Shown: piece by piece, positions 46,801 through 55,466 of the stretch | How positions within the stretch are numbered: position 1 is the stretch's first letter | Layout of the letters: each line of letters opens with the position of its first letter | Origin: Jaenimonas drosophilae | Taxonomy: Eukaryota > Euglenozoa > Kinetoplastea > Trypanosomatida > Trypanosomatidae | Direction: 5' to 3' | Length of the DNA: 64,000 nucleotides | Assembly: GCA_030849065.1 (NCBI GenBank) | Contig: JASAON010001621.1 | Location: 1 to 64,000, forward strand | Position numbers and translations under genes: made by a program | Notes under the pieces: generated by a model | Told to the model about the DNA's origin: nothing | Seen by the model: the letters and a program-made list of their open reading frames with translations, nothing else | The model's database searches: none

Positions 46801-49800
46801 GCCGGTAAAGCCCGTGGATGAGGATGAGGCGAAGCTCTCCAAGGAGGCCGCCCACCACATCGTCCCGCTCTCCGTGGAGGACCTGCTGAGTGAGTCGTCG
46901 AGTGAGAGCTCAGAGGAGGAGGAGGAATCCTCCATCTCCACAACGTCCTCCATCTTGGCCGACTTCAGCGCGGCAGAGGCGGGAAGTGCCAGCGGGCCCA
47001 TCCCCACAAAGGAGGAGGTGAAGGCCCGACGACGGCAAGAGCGGCAGCAGATGCGTGCGGAGCAGAAGCAGCGGGACAAACTCAGCCGTGCCTCTCGTCG
47101 TCTTGCTGCATTACGGCAGAAGCCCCACACCACCCACACCAAGGGAGTGGTCCAGCTCGTGGTGAACCGCACCAAGATGGAGCTCTACACCTTCAGTGCT
47201 GACAAGTGGAAGGTGTGGGACCTCCAAAGTGGAGACTTGCGGAAGGAGGTGGACCTCCCACACCGGGTGAGTCAGGCACTGCCCATGTTCCATCGAACGA
47301 TGATCGCGACCTGTGGGTGGACGACGGACCTCGGCACCCGACTCATTGCTGGCGCGCGGAATGGGGTGGCCGTCACCCTTGACCCAGAGACCTACGCCGT
47401 CGTCCACGCCGAGGATGTGCTGCACGAGACGCGGAACAAGATGGATATGCTCGACATGGATGTCTCGGTGGTTCTCCACCATGGCCAGCGAACCTTCCTG
47501 TGTGGAGGACGCACATGCGTCGCCCGCCGCTACGCCCCAGGGGCGGTACACCCCAATGGTGCAGAGGACCACACCGAGATCATTGTGCGACTGCCTACCC
47601 ACGTCACCACCATCACCGCCTGCTGCGTCATTCGCGACACCCACGTCTGTCTAGGTACCGCCGACACGAAGCTCTACTTCTTCCGCCTCATTGATGGCAG
47701 CCTGCCCTATGCGGAGGAGGTGCTCCGGGACCCCGATGGCGATCCAGAGATTGGCGCCGTTGTGGGTCTCTTCTTCCTGAACGACCACAACCAGAACCTC
47801 ATCGTTGTCATTCTCGATACCGGTGTCCTCCACGTGTACTCCTACCTCAAGAATATCACCCTCGCCCGTCTTCGGCTGCTCCGTCCACATGAGTGCGTCC
47901 TCCGCCGTGCCATCCACATTCGCGGCAACAACACCATCGTCTGTGGTGACTCCCACGGCCGCGTTCGGGTACTGAACGTCTCCACCTTCACGAGCGAGCA
48001 AACCGACTTCAAGAAGGCCCTGACGATGCCCTACTTCTTCCAGGGGGCCACCCACGAGATCGTGTCGCTGGAGTATGTGGACTTCCCGACCTTGGCGAGC
48101 ACCGCACGGGTCTTCAGCCCAGAGAGCTGTGCGAGCACCCACAGCGTTGCCTCACCAAACGCCGCCGCGGGCAGCAGCGTGGAGGATGGCTCAGCAGGGT
48201 CCCCCCTGACGAGCTACCGCTCCCGCCACCCCACAACCTTGGGTAATGGCCTGTGCCGGTACCTCGTCGTGGGCTCCCTCGACGGCAACGTGCGGCTCTT
48301 CTACCTCGACATCAACAGTGGCCCATCCTTGAATGGCACCATCGCGGTGGCGATGGCGAGCAGCTCCACCTTCGCGGGTGGTGCCTACGGTCCCGGGGCG
48401 TCCATCACGACCCCATGCATCCACCGCCCGGGTTCTGATGGCAGCTTCTCCGACATGGGTCCCGTGACAGCCTTTGGCCCACCTCCGCTCACCAACTCCT
48501 CCTTCAATCATGGACGCGTGAGCACCCCGGGTGGCAACGCCACCGCCACCGTTGTGGGGTTGTTTGGGGTAGATCGATGGGTTCTTGCTGATCGCAGCAC
48601 CTACACCGAGGCCACCCCCGCTTTCCCCGCCAACGCCGCGAAGCAGAACGAGCTCTTCCTTGATAACCTCCTCCACCAGGCCAAGAAATCCATCCACGCG
48701 ACAACGAATGGCTTCGCCGACACCTTTGGCGTTAAGTCCAGCACCACCAACAACACACAGAGTCGCGCCCGGAACGCCATCAACGCCATGATCGATGATG
48801 GGGAGACCCACTCGGTGGCGCAGAGCTCCAACGTGAATGGCCCAGCCCACTATGGCGACGGCGGCATCTCAAACTCCGTCTCACGGAAGCACACCGTCGC
48901 CGCCTCAGCCGAGAGCCCCATGATTGCCGCGGTCGCCCCCAATGCGGCCAAGGGCGAGGACGGCCTCGCACGTGCCGGAGACACCCTCCTCAGCTGCCCA
49001 TTCAGCCCTCTCCATGGGGGCACGAACAACTCCCTCCCTTCCCCACTCTCGATGCCCCCGCACAGCATCGAAGGCCTCATTCCCTTCGAGACGGTGCCAA
49101 AGCAGCTCACCTCCATCAACATTGATCATGACAACACCTTCGTCAGCACCTTCCAAGGGACCATCACCTCCGCGGGGGAGAGCCGTGGCACGCAGGGGGC
49201 CTTCACCAACAGTCTCGGCCCCCAACGTCAGCGGAAGGAGTCCAAGTTCCGCCGCAACACACTCCTCCGGCTCTATCCCGTCTCCTGGCTGAAGAAGATT
49301 GGCGTGCTCCACGCCCTCAGCCCGGTGCCCGAGTGGCGGGACACGGGGAGCCCCGTGGTGCTCGAAGGGGATGTGGCCTTTGGCAAGGGCATCCACGACC
49401 TCCTCCTCCCCATTGCGGATGACGACGACGACGATGATGGGCCAACTCAACCAGCGGAGCCAACGTTGCCAAGCGATTCGCTCATGGACGGTGAGATGGA
49501 TGATCTTGGGTACGCCAAACATGGCAGAGATACCGACAGCCACGCCACACGGGAGGAGGGCCATGGCACCACGGTCTTCCTGACGGGTGTGGCGGCTCAC
49601 TCCTCCTACACGGCGATGCCATCACTCGATCGCGATGATGCGTGCGTGCCCATCATCCCACACTCCACCACGGTGAGCCCAATCCATGAGGGCACGACCC
49701 GAGCGCAATCCAGCTCCGGATCAGAGCTACCACGCCGCTCACTCCTCTCCAACGACACGCGGACCCACGCGGGCTTTGCCCAAGCCCGCGGTTTTGCGAG

Positions 49801-50869
49801 CGACGCGACGGACAAGAGACCCCCATCGGAGGATAGCAAGGAAGGTGGTGGTGGTGGTGGGCCCAGCTTCCCTCGACGACGCGATCGCCCGTCGAGGTGC
49901 ACCCTCGCCCGCCAATCGCCACCTCAGGATAGCGGTGCCGGCTCCACCCATGCCCGACGCGTCACGGCGAGCTCCGTCGTGCGATCGATACGAGAGGAGG
50001 ATGGCATCACCCCTCCCCTTAACTACGCCGACTTGAGGGAGGAGCGGCCGCCTACTCGGCCACCGGCGGGGACACGTGGGGCTGTGTCAATGGAGGGGGT
50101 GCCCAATCCGGCCACGTTGCGTTCCACCAGCGAGACCTCGCGGGAGGTGCTCGAGGAGCGGAGGGACCAGCTCATGTTGGCCCACCTCGCGTCCCAGCTC
50201 GACCGGGTCCAGCCTGCCGGCTATGAGGAGGGCTCCTTCATGAAGCGCATTCGTGGCGTCTGGCTGCGACGCTCTGGGGACGCCGCGGTGGAGGCCGCCA
50301 CGCGTGCCGCCGCTCTCTCCAACGCCAGCACCCCTGCTCCCGCCCCGCCCAGCTCCAACGGCAGTGGCGCCGGTGGGAACTTCTCCCCTGGCGGTCGTGG
50401 TGCGATCATGTCGGCCCCGGACGCTAGCCTCCCCGCCCTCCTCGCTGAGCGGCAGCACGACGGGCGCGATCGTGGCATCGGTCTCGACCTCCACCTCCTC
50501 AACCTCCCCACTGAGACGCCCAGCACCAAGTCGGCTGCTTCGGGAAGCGGCCTCGTCCTCTCCGCGCAGGAGCGCCTTCTCGCACAGCTCCGGGCGATGC
50601 GCGTGGGCCGGCAGAAGGAGGCCGCCGAGCGCCACCACTTGGAGGAGCGCAATCCCAATCCACGGAACCAACGCTTCTGGCTGCCTCAGATCTCAGCGCG
50701 TCAGGCGATTCAGCCCATCCGCATCGTCCTCCCCACGACACTCCGCGAGGACGAAACCGCCAAGGCACAATTGCGTCAGCTGCAGTTGGTGTGCAACGGG
50801 CCCAACCCCACCTTTGGCGCCAACGATGGGGGAAAGACAGAACAAGGTGGACGCCGTGGCCGGTCCTAA
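43811..50869 (+). CDS. Giant WD-repeat protein, unknown
   Basis: A 2352-residue protein. WD-type blades are recognisable by their WD-like ends: ASKDGVVKLWEARCG (about 615), HSDRRVLLWSVG (about 885), LSADRSIRIYDYRGY (about 930), ADKWKVWDLQSG (about 1135), and a later region with YLVVGSLDGNVRLFYLD (about 1480). This implies at least two seven-bladed propellers between about 600 and 1500. A Lys/Arg/Glu-rich helix (KARRRQERQQMRAEQKQRDKL, about 1073-1093) interrupts the propellers. The N-terminal 600 residues have helical segments. The C-terminal 800 are mostly disordered, except for ERNPNPRNQRFWLPQI (near 2280). A scaffold role, perhaps flagellar, is possible; no orthologue is named. The start is the first ATG after the acceptors. 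Confidence 0.78.
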   Translation: MDTSITNRIMNASAGADIVNGVMEQKDEAYTQRVTAKARARVAQALLIECDVPPPVQDTEQISLDRHLSTRYVPNKIPCRSLSFGELLTSKDVEDLSQIFQHYDVFSSVVAPGKSSLNDGLLATVMGRAAADSLPSLNGGASIPAPAATLGSPTTVESPVVGSPSPSAPTIPDKPHYQSALAVEGKLFRDENDFALSREWLVEILLGIISSRLDTNTILSLGGQSIEALLCPGTTSSHSHNAGDIPDDQSSARSSNASAWGGHHQTGFDNALFRARKRAMKLTVLRQLRTELLDWLRPMEQTCDIHQNPIIWEQCEEQHKILHWFHACMLDLESDQQTRPVNPHTNQSLANLLSGDEDRSTEASTAPGSRRTVGAGANSFRHNSSIGLDAGRETPFGGFVPGTELTSVPSPAVAVASTSPGEMVVVPQDDSLAVQLVFFGERADGTAVPTWREVIRNPSEWIRRLQVAQQLTDCPTSPTQAFARGRRGRQDPFHVVCWSDLTNNLLIEGEGSGGGSGIDKTYVRVATMKLEEEDGDRRRNSNRIMAPEREDPAAADDDEEVDVKNMTGSARRRALRSPQDILHDKKNTNLSDMDLFAEELKGLHTQSADHVLLSMTHRLIITASKDGVVKLWEARCGQFVCNLLNIGNSWVLGMYLLHGDQYLLIATSNAELTIVEFPKGTILQKFRGCVSLLTALRSVHQQETYSIQKYGLKPGECGPHYTSYKDGMPAEVFHTLRREARLTHYETAYPAKPMEGFVLPTTFAFDHQLGFCFFGSADGAIGCFNISHEVKWSTILSGSNTKPMAMNSAQQAHPAGVRVTGIFFSHMGHCVISSGQDGTLSRTPLLRDVHTGQLSLGAPGTVVLPSRPIRLMVFCPDAKLFATAHSDRRVLLWSVGRSTTELVHQFPQETQDIISIAFIHSEQRIALLSADRSIRIYDYRGYRPSSIILPSRQTGNRVEDLASVTLTLSMDDDDGCLAFCPTGERLVCALRSPIMYEPVKPVDEDEAKLSKEAAHHIVPLSVEDLLSESSSESSEEEEESSISTTSSILADFSAAEAGSASGPIPTKEEVKARRRQERQQMRAEQKQRDKLSRASRRLAALRQKPHTTHTKGVVQLVVNRTKMELYTFSADKWKVWDLQSGDLRKEVDLPHRVSQALPMFHRTMIATCGWTTDLGTRLIAGARNGVAVTLDPETYAVVHAEDVLHETRNKMDMLDMDVSVVLHHGQRTFLCGGRTCVARRYAPGAVHPNGAEDHTEIIVRLPTHVTTITACCVIRDTHVCLGTADTKLYFFRLIDGSLPYAEEVLRDPDGDPEIGAVVGLFFLNDHNQNLIVVILDTGVLHVYSYLKNITLARLRLLRPHECVLRRAIHIRGNNTIVCGDSHGRVRVLNVSTFTSEQTDFKKALTMPYFFQGATHEIVSLEYVDFPTLASTARVFSPESCASTHSVASPNAAAGSSVEDGSAGSPLTSYRSRHPTTLGNGLCRYLVVGSLDGNVRLFYLDINSGPSLNGTIAVAMASSSTFAGGAYGPGASITTPCIHRPGSDGSFSDMGPVTAFGPPPLTNSSFNHGRVSTPGGNATATVVGLFGVDRWVLADRSTYTEATPAFPANAAKQNELFLDNLLHQAKKSIHATTNGFADTFGVKSSTTNNTQSRARNAINAMIDDGETHSVAQSSNVNGPAHYGDGGISNSVSRKHTVAASAESPMIAAVAPNAAKGEDGLARAGDTLLSCPFSPLHGGTNNSLPSPLSMPPHSIEGLIPFETVPKQLTSINIDHDNTFVSTFQGTITSAGESRGTQGAFTNSLGPQRQRKESKFRRNTLLRLYPVSWLKKIGVLHALSPVPEWRDTGSPVVLEGDVAFGKGIHDLLLPIADDDDDDDGPTQPAEPTLPSDSLMDGEMDDLGYAKHGRDTDSHATREEGHGTTVFLTGVAAHSSYTAMPSLDRDDACVPIIPHSTTVSPIHEGTTRAQSSSGSELPRRSLLSNDTRTHAGFAQARGFASDATDKRPPSEDSKEGGGGGGPSFPRRRDRPSRCTLARQSPPQDSGAGSTHARRVTASSVVRSIREEDGITPPLNYADLREERPPTRPPAGTRGAVSMEGVPNPATLRSTSETSREVLEERRDQLMLAHLASQLDRVQPAGYEEGSFMKRIRGVWLRRSGDAAVEAATRAAALSNASTPAPAPPSSNGSGAGGNFSPGGRGAIMSAPDASLPALLAERQHDGRDRGIGLDLHLLNLPTETPSTKSAASGSGLVLSAQERLLAQLRAMRVGRQKEAAERHHLEERNPNPRNQRFWLPQISARQAIQPIRIVLPTTLREDETAKAQLRQLQLVCNGPNPTFGANDGGKTEQGGRRGRS

Positions 50870-51012
50870 CATCAAAGGACGGCTGGCTAGAGCCACGGCC
50901 AACAACAACGCCATCCTCATCGCTGCTACCCTTCCCTCCCTCCCTCCCTTCCCTCCAATCGGCCGACTTCCCCACTCTCCCCCTCCCCCCATCGCAGCCC
51001 CTCACTGTCGTG
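50870..51012 (+). promoter_or_regulatory. Intergenic region with pyrimidine tract and acceptor
   Basis: The 3' UTR of the WD gene, then an almost uninterrupted pyrimidine tract (about 50930-50993, CCCTCC-rich), ending ATCGCAG with AG at 50996-50997. This lies 16 bases before an ATG at 51013, far upstream of the START-domain gene. Confidence 0.55.
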
Positions 51013-51153
51013 ATGGATGCTGGCGCATGTGCGTGGAGGCTTGTCTCTCTGTTGGCACTCCTGCCTCCCCTCCTCAGCCCATCCACCACTGATGTGTGTG
51101 GCCTTGGCTCATGTATACTACCACTGCCCCAACTTAGATTCCGCCCCAACTAA
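51013..51153 (+). CDS. Candidate 46-residue hydrophobic peptide
   Basis: ATG 51013 is the first ATG after the acceptor at 50996-50997. The 46-codon frame encodes a Leu-rich stretch (RLVSLLALLPPLLSP, about 9-23) resembling a signal anchor, then a Cys-containing segment, and ends RFRPN. The START-domain gene 340 bases downstream has its own acceptor candidate (TTGCTTCAG, AG at about 51438-51439), so the first acceptor could serve a separate small transcript. No family is recognised and the peptide may be a chance frame in a 3' UTR. Confidence 0.22.
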   Translation: MDAGACAWRLVSLLALLPPLLSPSTTDVCGLGSCILPLPQLRFRPN

Positions 51154-51492
51154 CTTCATGTCTTGCCCATCTCCACAGTACCATCGTCACCCCTTCCTAC
51201 ACTCCCCACTGTACCACAAGATGCGTGTGCAGATGTGTTTGTGCGGGGTGTCCTGTGGAGATTGACGAAGAATGAGGTTGGGATGGCACGAGTTCGTGGG
51301 TATCTCGTTGATGGGCGGGCAGTAGATTCTGCCCACGCTCCCACACAACTACAACAACAACAACAACAACAACCAATCGTCCCCTGCTGCTGCACTTCGC
51401 TCCATGATGTGGTTTGCGGATCATCTCCGATTGCTTCAGAGACGACCTACCTTGATCATTGACTGCTCTTCTTCATCACTGTTTCTTCATCG
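51154..51492 (+). other. Intergenic region with CAA repeat
   Basis: A 339-base gap. A (CAA)n microsatellite sits at 51352-51372. A T/C-rich stretch with AG near 51438, and a pyrimidine-rich run (about 51463-51490), lie just before the START-domain gene. Confidence 0.55.
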
Positions 51493-52986
51493 ATGAATGG
51501 CACAGCGCCATTCACACAAGGACTTTGGAACAGAGGAATGGCCTACTTGCTGCCAGCAGCGGAGCGCCGGGGTCCGTCGTCGGCTGGCCGGTCGACGGTT
51601 CCCGTCCCCCCACGTGGACTGTGGCAAACCGTCTCTGACGCCGTTCATGGAAGCGGTGGCGCCCCCACGACCAACAACATGCCAGCTGTGGCACACGTTG
51701 TGCCAGGAGGAGCCTCTCCAACGGTCGTGGGCACCCGCTCCACCACCGACATGGATGCAGAGCTCTACAACTACGCCATGGACTTTACCGATATTGAGCA
51801 GGTTCTTCGTCAGAACCCAGACCCTAGTGCGGCACGCGCTGGTGCTGGTGTTGGTGTTGGTGTTGGTGCTGCTGGGCTCTCCTTCAAGCGTATTGCGTCG
51901 GACCAGTCGAGTGGCATCACCCTCTACAGTGCTCCCGTGGAGAAGTGTGCGATTCATCTCATGCGTGGCCGAGCCATCATACCATGCTCCGCCATTCAGC
52001 TCCTCCGCTACATGGACAACTCAGTACGCCCGCAGTGGGACAAGTACATTCGTGAGAGCCGAATGCTGCGTGAGCTCCATCCACCACAGGACCACCGCTC
52101 CTCTGGAAGCAACACAGCCTCAGCATCGGCCACCGCGACCCCAGCACCCCCACGTCCAAGACTGGCCACCTCGCTCTCCGCCCTCCTTGGGGGCGGGGGC
52201 TCGGCCCCTACACCTTTGCCAACCTCCACAACCACCCCAGCTCGGGAGACCTTTGCTCATCTCCCTGGACAACGTCGTGTTGCGCTGCACTACCTCGCCT
52301 CAACTTCTCCCGTTCCTTTTGTGATGCACCGCGACTTCGAGTTGGTCGTGTCGGAGGAGATTCGCCCAAACGGGATGGCCTTCCTCAAGTCCTTCTCCCC
52401 ACCACTGGGTTACGTCGTCCCGATGGACCCCAGCCAATCACGCTACGTGCGTGGGGTGCTGCTCTTTTCCGGCATCGTGGCGCGGCCCTTTGTTCCGGCC
52501 ACGGCAGAGGACCTCCCGCCCTCGCTGCGCACTCGCTTTGGCATGGCGGGGGCCGACTTCTGCGCGCTGGACTACTGCGGGCTGATTGATCCCATGGGGA
52601 TGATCCCATCGGCCTTGGTGAATATGTGCATCTCTGCCCAGGTGGCCTCCATGAAGGCACTGCAGAGCTACATTGTGCAGCACCCAATGCCGGCGATGGC
52701 GACGGTGCCACCACGCACGGAGAGTCGGGCTGGAGCTGGGGCTGGGGCTGCTGCTTGTGTTCCTGGCAAAGGGCCGAATGAGGTACAGGCCGTGTTGCGT
52801 GATGTACTGTCGGAGGAAGGTGGCAGAGGCAACACTCGACGGAAGAATCCGTCCCCCGCACAGCCGTCCCAGTCCAGGACCTCCACCGACACAACAACCA
52901 CTGCCGCTCCTCCCCCTGCGAAGGAGGCGGGGAAGAAGAAGGCGCCGCCGCCACTGTGGCAGCGGTGGCTCCCATCGCACCTCTAG
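51493..52986 (+). CDS. START-domain (lipid-binding) protein
   Basis: A 497-residue protein. A START (StAR-related lipid transfer) domain spans about residues 90-396: QWDKYIRESRMLREL (about 179-193, matching the W-D-...-E strand-helix), RVALHYLAST and HRDFELVVSEE (the family R-D-F sheet), GVLLFSGIVARPF, and a C-terminal helix after LIDPMGMIPSALVN (matching D.kG.IP..lvN). A disordered Ser/Pro insert sits inside the domain (about 195-250). The N-terminal about 90 residues and the C-terminal 100 are Ser/Pro/Lys-rich. The protein should bind a sterol, phospholipid or ceramide in its cavity; which one cannot be said. No membrane span is seen, so it is probably cytosolic. Confidence 0.85.
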   Translation: MNGTAPFTQGLWNRGMAYLLPAAERRGPSSAGRSTVPVPPRGLWQTVSDAVHGSGGAPTTNNMPAVAHVVPGGASPTVVGTRSTTDMDAELYNYAMDFTDIEQVLRQNPDPSAARAGAGVGVGVGAAGLSFKRIASDQSSGITLYSAPVEKCAIHLMRGRAIIPCSAIQLLRYMDNSVRPQWDKYIRESRMLRELHPPQDHRSSGSNTASASATATPAPPRPRLATSLSALLGGGGSAPTPLPTSTTTPARETFAHLPGQRRVALHYLASTSPVPFVMHRDFELVVSEEIRPNGMAFLKSFSPPLGYVVPMDPSQSRYVRGVLLFSGIVARPFVPATAEDLPPSLRTRFGMAGADFCALDYCGLIDPMGMIPSALVNMCISAQVASMKALQSYIVQHPMPAMATVPPRTESRAGAGAGAAACVPGKGPNEVQAVLRDVLSEEGGRGNTRRKNPSPAQPSQSRTSTDTTTTAAPPPAKEAGKKKAPPPLWQRWLPSHL

Positions 52987-53292
52987 GCTCAGTGTGTGTG
53001 TGTCGGGGGGGGGTGTCCAGATCCGTCGGTAGATGATCTTTACCCTGACTCGGGAAGTTGGTTGGGCTTCATGTGCACCAACCAGTTACATCGCACAGTT
53101 ACACACGCGTACACCTTACGCACACATGTACACACACCAACACAATCTCGGTATGAGGTTATTCTGCTGCTCAAAAAGATCTCCTCTCTTGTTCTTCCCC
53201 TTTTTTCCTCAAAGGGCTGCACACACACGTCGTTGCCCACACGAGTAGCGGTAGCTCATTTCTTCTACACACACACACACATCTGTAGTGCG
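52987..53292 (+). other. Intergenic region, START gene to PWP1
   Basis: A 306-base gap. It contains a G9 run (about 53007-53016), an ACAC/CACA-rich stretch (53092-53145), and pyrimidine tracts (about 53175-53212, with T6) likely serving the PWP1 acceptor. (CA)n repeats lie at about 53268-53281, right before the ATG. Confidence 0.55.
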
Positions 53293-54567
53293 ATGCTCAC
53301 CACCTTCGCTTGGGTCCCCAAAGGGGGGATGAAGAGCACCCCCATCTTCTCCACCGACACCGTGGATCAGGCTCGGGCAAAGCTGCGCCGGCAGAACCCC
53401 GACGCGATGGCCGATGAAGAGGTGAATCAGCACCTCAACGGGCCCTCACGCCTCGGCAGCCTCCCCGCCAATGAAGATGGCACCGTGGACGACACCGACG
53501 ACGCCCTCCGCGACATCGCCGGTGGTGGTGCGGGTGCCATTTTGGAGCAGGTGGAGTCAGAGGATGAGGATGAGGTGGCCGATACCAACTTCAAGGAGAC
53601 GGACCTCGTCTTTGCCGTGGCCGCCGCCGACTCACAGTCACCCCGGCTGGAGGTGTACACCTACGACGAGCCCGAAGACAACCTCTTCGTCCACCACGAC
53701 ACGGAGCTCGCCGCCTTCCCGCTGTGCAGCTCGTGGCTCACGGACGGCACCGTGTCGATGCTCGCGGTGGGCACGATGCTCCCCTTCATTGAGATTTGGG
53801 CCCTGGACGTCATTGACTCCGTCGAGCCTGCCCTGGTTCTTGGCGGGTGTGCCTCCCTCGAGCACAACTACCACAAGAAGACGCTGAAGCAGCACCTGAA
53901 GCCCGACTCCCACACCGAGGCGGTCCTGAGCGTGCGGTGGAACACCGTGGCGCAGAACATCCTCGCCTCGGGCAGCGCCGACCACACCATCAAGCTGTGG
54001 GACCTCCACGACCAGGGCAAGTGCCTGGGCACCTATCGTGAGGCGGAGAAGGTACAATCGCTCCACTGGCATGAGTCGGAGGCCAACCTCCTCCTCTCCG
54101 GCGGCTTTGACTCGATGCTGATGATGCGCGACTGCCGCAACCCACAGGAGGCGGCGATGCGCTGCCCGACCGGGGATGTCGTGGAGCATGTGGAGTTCGT
54201 CCCGGGCAGCACGCTCGTGATGGCCTCCACCTCCAACGGTAGCTGGATGGCCTTTGACCGCCGACAGGCACAAGGGGCCCCACTGTGGACGCTGCAGCCC
54301 CACTCGGCTGACACGACCTTTCACTGCAGCCGCCACGTGGCGGGTCTCTACGCCACGGGTGGCAAGGATGGCATGATCACCATGTGGGATGGCCGCCAGG
54401 CTGGGGCCGCCCCGACCGCCATCGTCTCGCGCGACTACGGCACCGGCTCGGTCCTGGCGCTGGAGTTCCACCCCAACTCCGCCCACATTCTTGGCGCCTG
54501 CGGGTCCAAGGGGGAGCCCCTCGTGTACACGACCACCGGCGACCTGCAGCCCGTCTTTGGACGGTAA
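53293..54567 (+). CDS. PWP1: Periodic tryptophan protein 1 homologue (ribosome biogenesis)
   Basis: A 424-residue WD-repeat protein with the specific PWP1 N-terminus: LTTFAWVPKGGMKSTP corresponds to human VTCVAWVRCGVAKETP. Next comes an acidic stretch (about 70-100, EQVESEDEDEV), then LEVYTYDEPEDNLFVHHDTELAAFPL, colinear with the PWP1 segment [26 protein letters not shown], and IEIWALDVIDSVEPALVLG (PWP1: [20 protein letters not shown]). Five to six WD blades follow, for example ASGSADHTIKLWDL and ATGGKDGMITMWDG. PWP1 is a nucleolar factor in rRNA and ribosome production. It is shorter than human PWP1 (501), mainly in the acidic N-terminal part and the C-terminus. Confidence 0.93.
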   Translation: MLTTFAWVPKGGMKSTPIFSTDTVDQARAKLRRQNPDAMADEEVNQHLNGPSRLGSLPANEDGTVDDTDDALRDIAGGGAGAILEQVESEDEDEVADTNFKETDLVFAVAAADSQSPRLEVYTYDEPEDNLFVHHDTELAAFPLCSSWLTDGTVSMLAVGTMLPFIEIWALDVIDSVEPALVLGGCASLEHNYHKKTLKQHLKPDSHTEAVLSVRWNTVAQNILASGSADHTIKLWDLHDQGKCLGTYREAEKVQSLHWHESEANLLLSGGFDSMLMMRDCRNPQEAAMRCPTGDVVEHVEFVPGSTLVMASTSNGSWMAFDRRQAQGAPLWTLQPHSADTTFHCSRHVAGLYATGGKDGMITMWDGRQAGAAPTAIVSRDYGTGSVLALEFHPNSAHILGACGSKGEPLVYTTTGDLQPVFGR

Positions 54568-54925
54568 ATGGGGACATGAGGTGAGGTGAGGTGAGGTGGT
54601 GTACGTTGTTGGTGCCATCATGAGTGGTATACATGCATGTGTTGTACAATCCACACGCATGAATCGAATAATCGTCGTTAAGAAAGACGCATAACCAACC
54701 CTCCTCTTCTTCCTTCTCACACCCCTCTCCACAACAATCTTGTGTGTAGGGGGCACATGCCACGTCAGGATGCACGTGTGTGTGTGTGGCCATGACATTG
54801 CGACTTCAAAATCACTTACTTCCTCGTCCTCTTCTCCTTCTTCACTGTACCTCACTTAGGAACACCTTCTCTGTTCTCGTCCAGCTACACAACCCACACT
54901 TTTACTTCTCCCCACATACATCAAC
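54568..54925 (+). promoter_or_regulatory. Intergenic region and 5' UTR/acceptor of first TCTP gene
   Basis: A 358-base gap. A (GAGGT)4 repeat lies at 54578-54597. From 54821 the sequence becomes the duplicated TCTP upstream block: pyrimidine tract 54820-54846, acceptor AG 54858-54859, second tract and AG 54883-54884, then the 5' UTR to the ATG at 54926. The same block recurs before the second copy with only a few differences. Confidence 0.75.
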
Positions 54926-55466
54926 ATGAAGATCTTCAAGGATGTCCTGACCGGCGCCGAGGTGGTGTGCGACAACGACCGTCCGTTCGACGTTGAGGGC
55001 GACATCGTGTACGTCATTCGCGGCCGCTACATCGATGTTGGTGGTGAGGACTACGGTATCTCTGCCAACGTAGATGAGAACGCCGATGAGGGTGCCACTG
55101 GTGAGGTTGCCGATGGCAAGGAGCGCGTCGTGGATATGGTGTACAACAACCGTTACACCGAGACCAGCTACGACAAGGCCACCTACATGGCGCACATCAA
55201 GAACTACATGAAGGCCCTTCTTGAGAAGATTGAGGATGACGAGGCCAAGAAGGCCTTCCAGACCAACGCCGCCACCTTCGTGAAGAAGGTGCTGAAGGAG
55301 GTGGATGAGTACCAGTTCTTCATTCCTGAGGGCAATGAGGAGGACCCCGATAGCGGCATGATCGTGCTGTGCCGCTGGGATGAGGAGACCCCTGTCTTCT
55401 ACATGTGGAAGGACGGCCTCCGCGGTGAGCGTGTTTAGGCAGTATATATGTGTGTGTGCGCGTACA
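54821..55466 (+). repeat. Duplicated block, TCTP copy 1
   Basis: About 646 bp that recur at 55845-56490, offset exactly 1024 bp: 5' tract, acceptors, 5' UTR, the coding region and the first bases of the 3' UTR. I counted one or two differences in the 5' part and two in the 3' part, none in the coding region. Confidence 0.9.
54926..55438 (+). CDS. TCTP: Translationally controlled tumour protein homologue, copy 1
   Basis: A 170-residue TCTP (human 172). Hallmarks: an N-terminal KIFKDVLTGAEVVCDNDRP, the flexible acidic loop (VDENADEGATGEV), VDMVYNNRYTETSYDKATYMAHIKNYMK (matching [27 protein letters not shown]), the Q-F-F-I-P/G-E motif (EYQFFIPEGNEEDPDSGMI) and the C-terminal MWKDGLRGERV. It is an abundant cytosolic, Rab-GEF/Mss4-fold protein implicated in growth and stress responses. 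A second gene with the same protein and, as far as I compared, the same coding bases lies 1024 bp downstream. The T. brucei TCTP1/TCTP2 pair is known to have the same organisation, with expression separated by different 3' UTRs. The 3' UTR of this copy is unique from about 55467. Confidence 0.97.
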   Translation: MKIFKDVLTGAEVVCDNDRPFDVEGDIVYVIRGRYIDVGGEDYGISANVDENADEGATGEVADGKERVVDMVYNNRYTETSYDKATYMAHIKNYMKALLEKIEDDEAKKAFQTNAATFVKKVLKEVDEYQFFIPEGNEEDPDSGMIVLCRWDEETPVFYMWKDGLRGERV

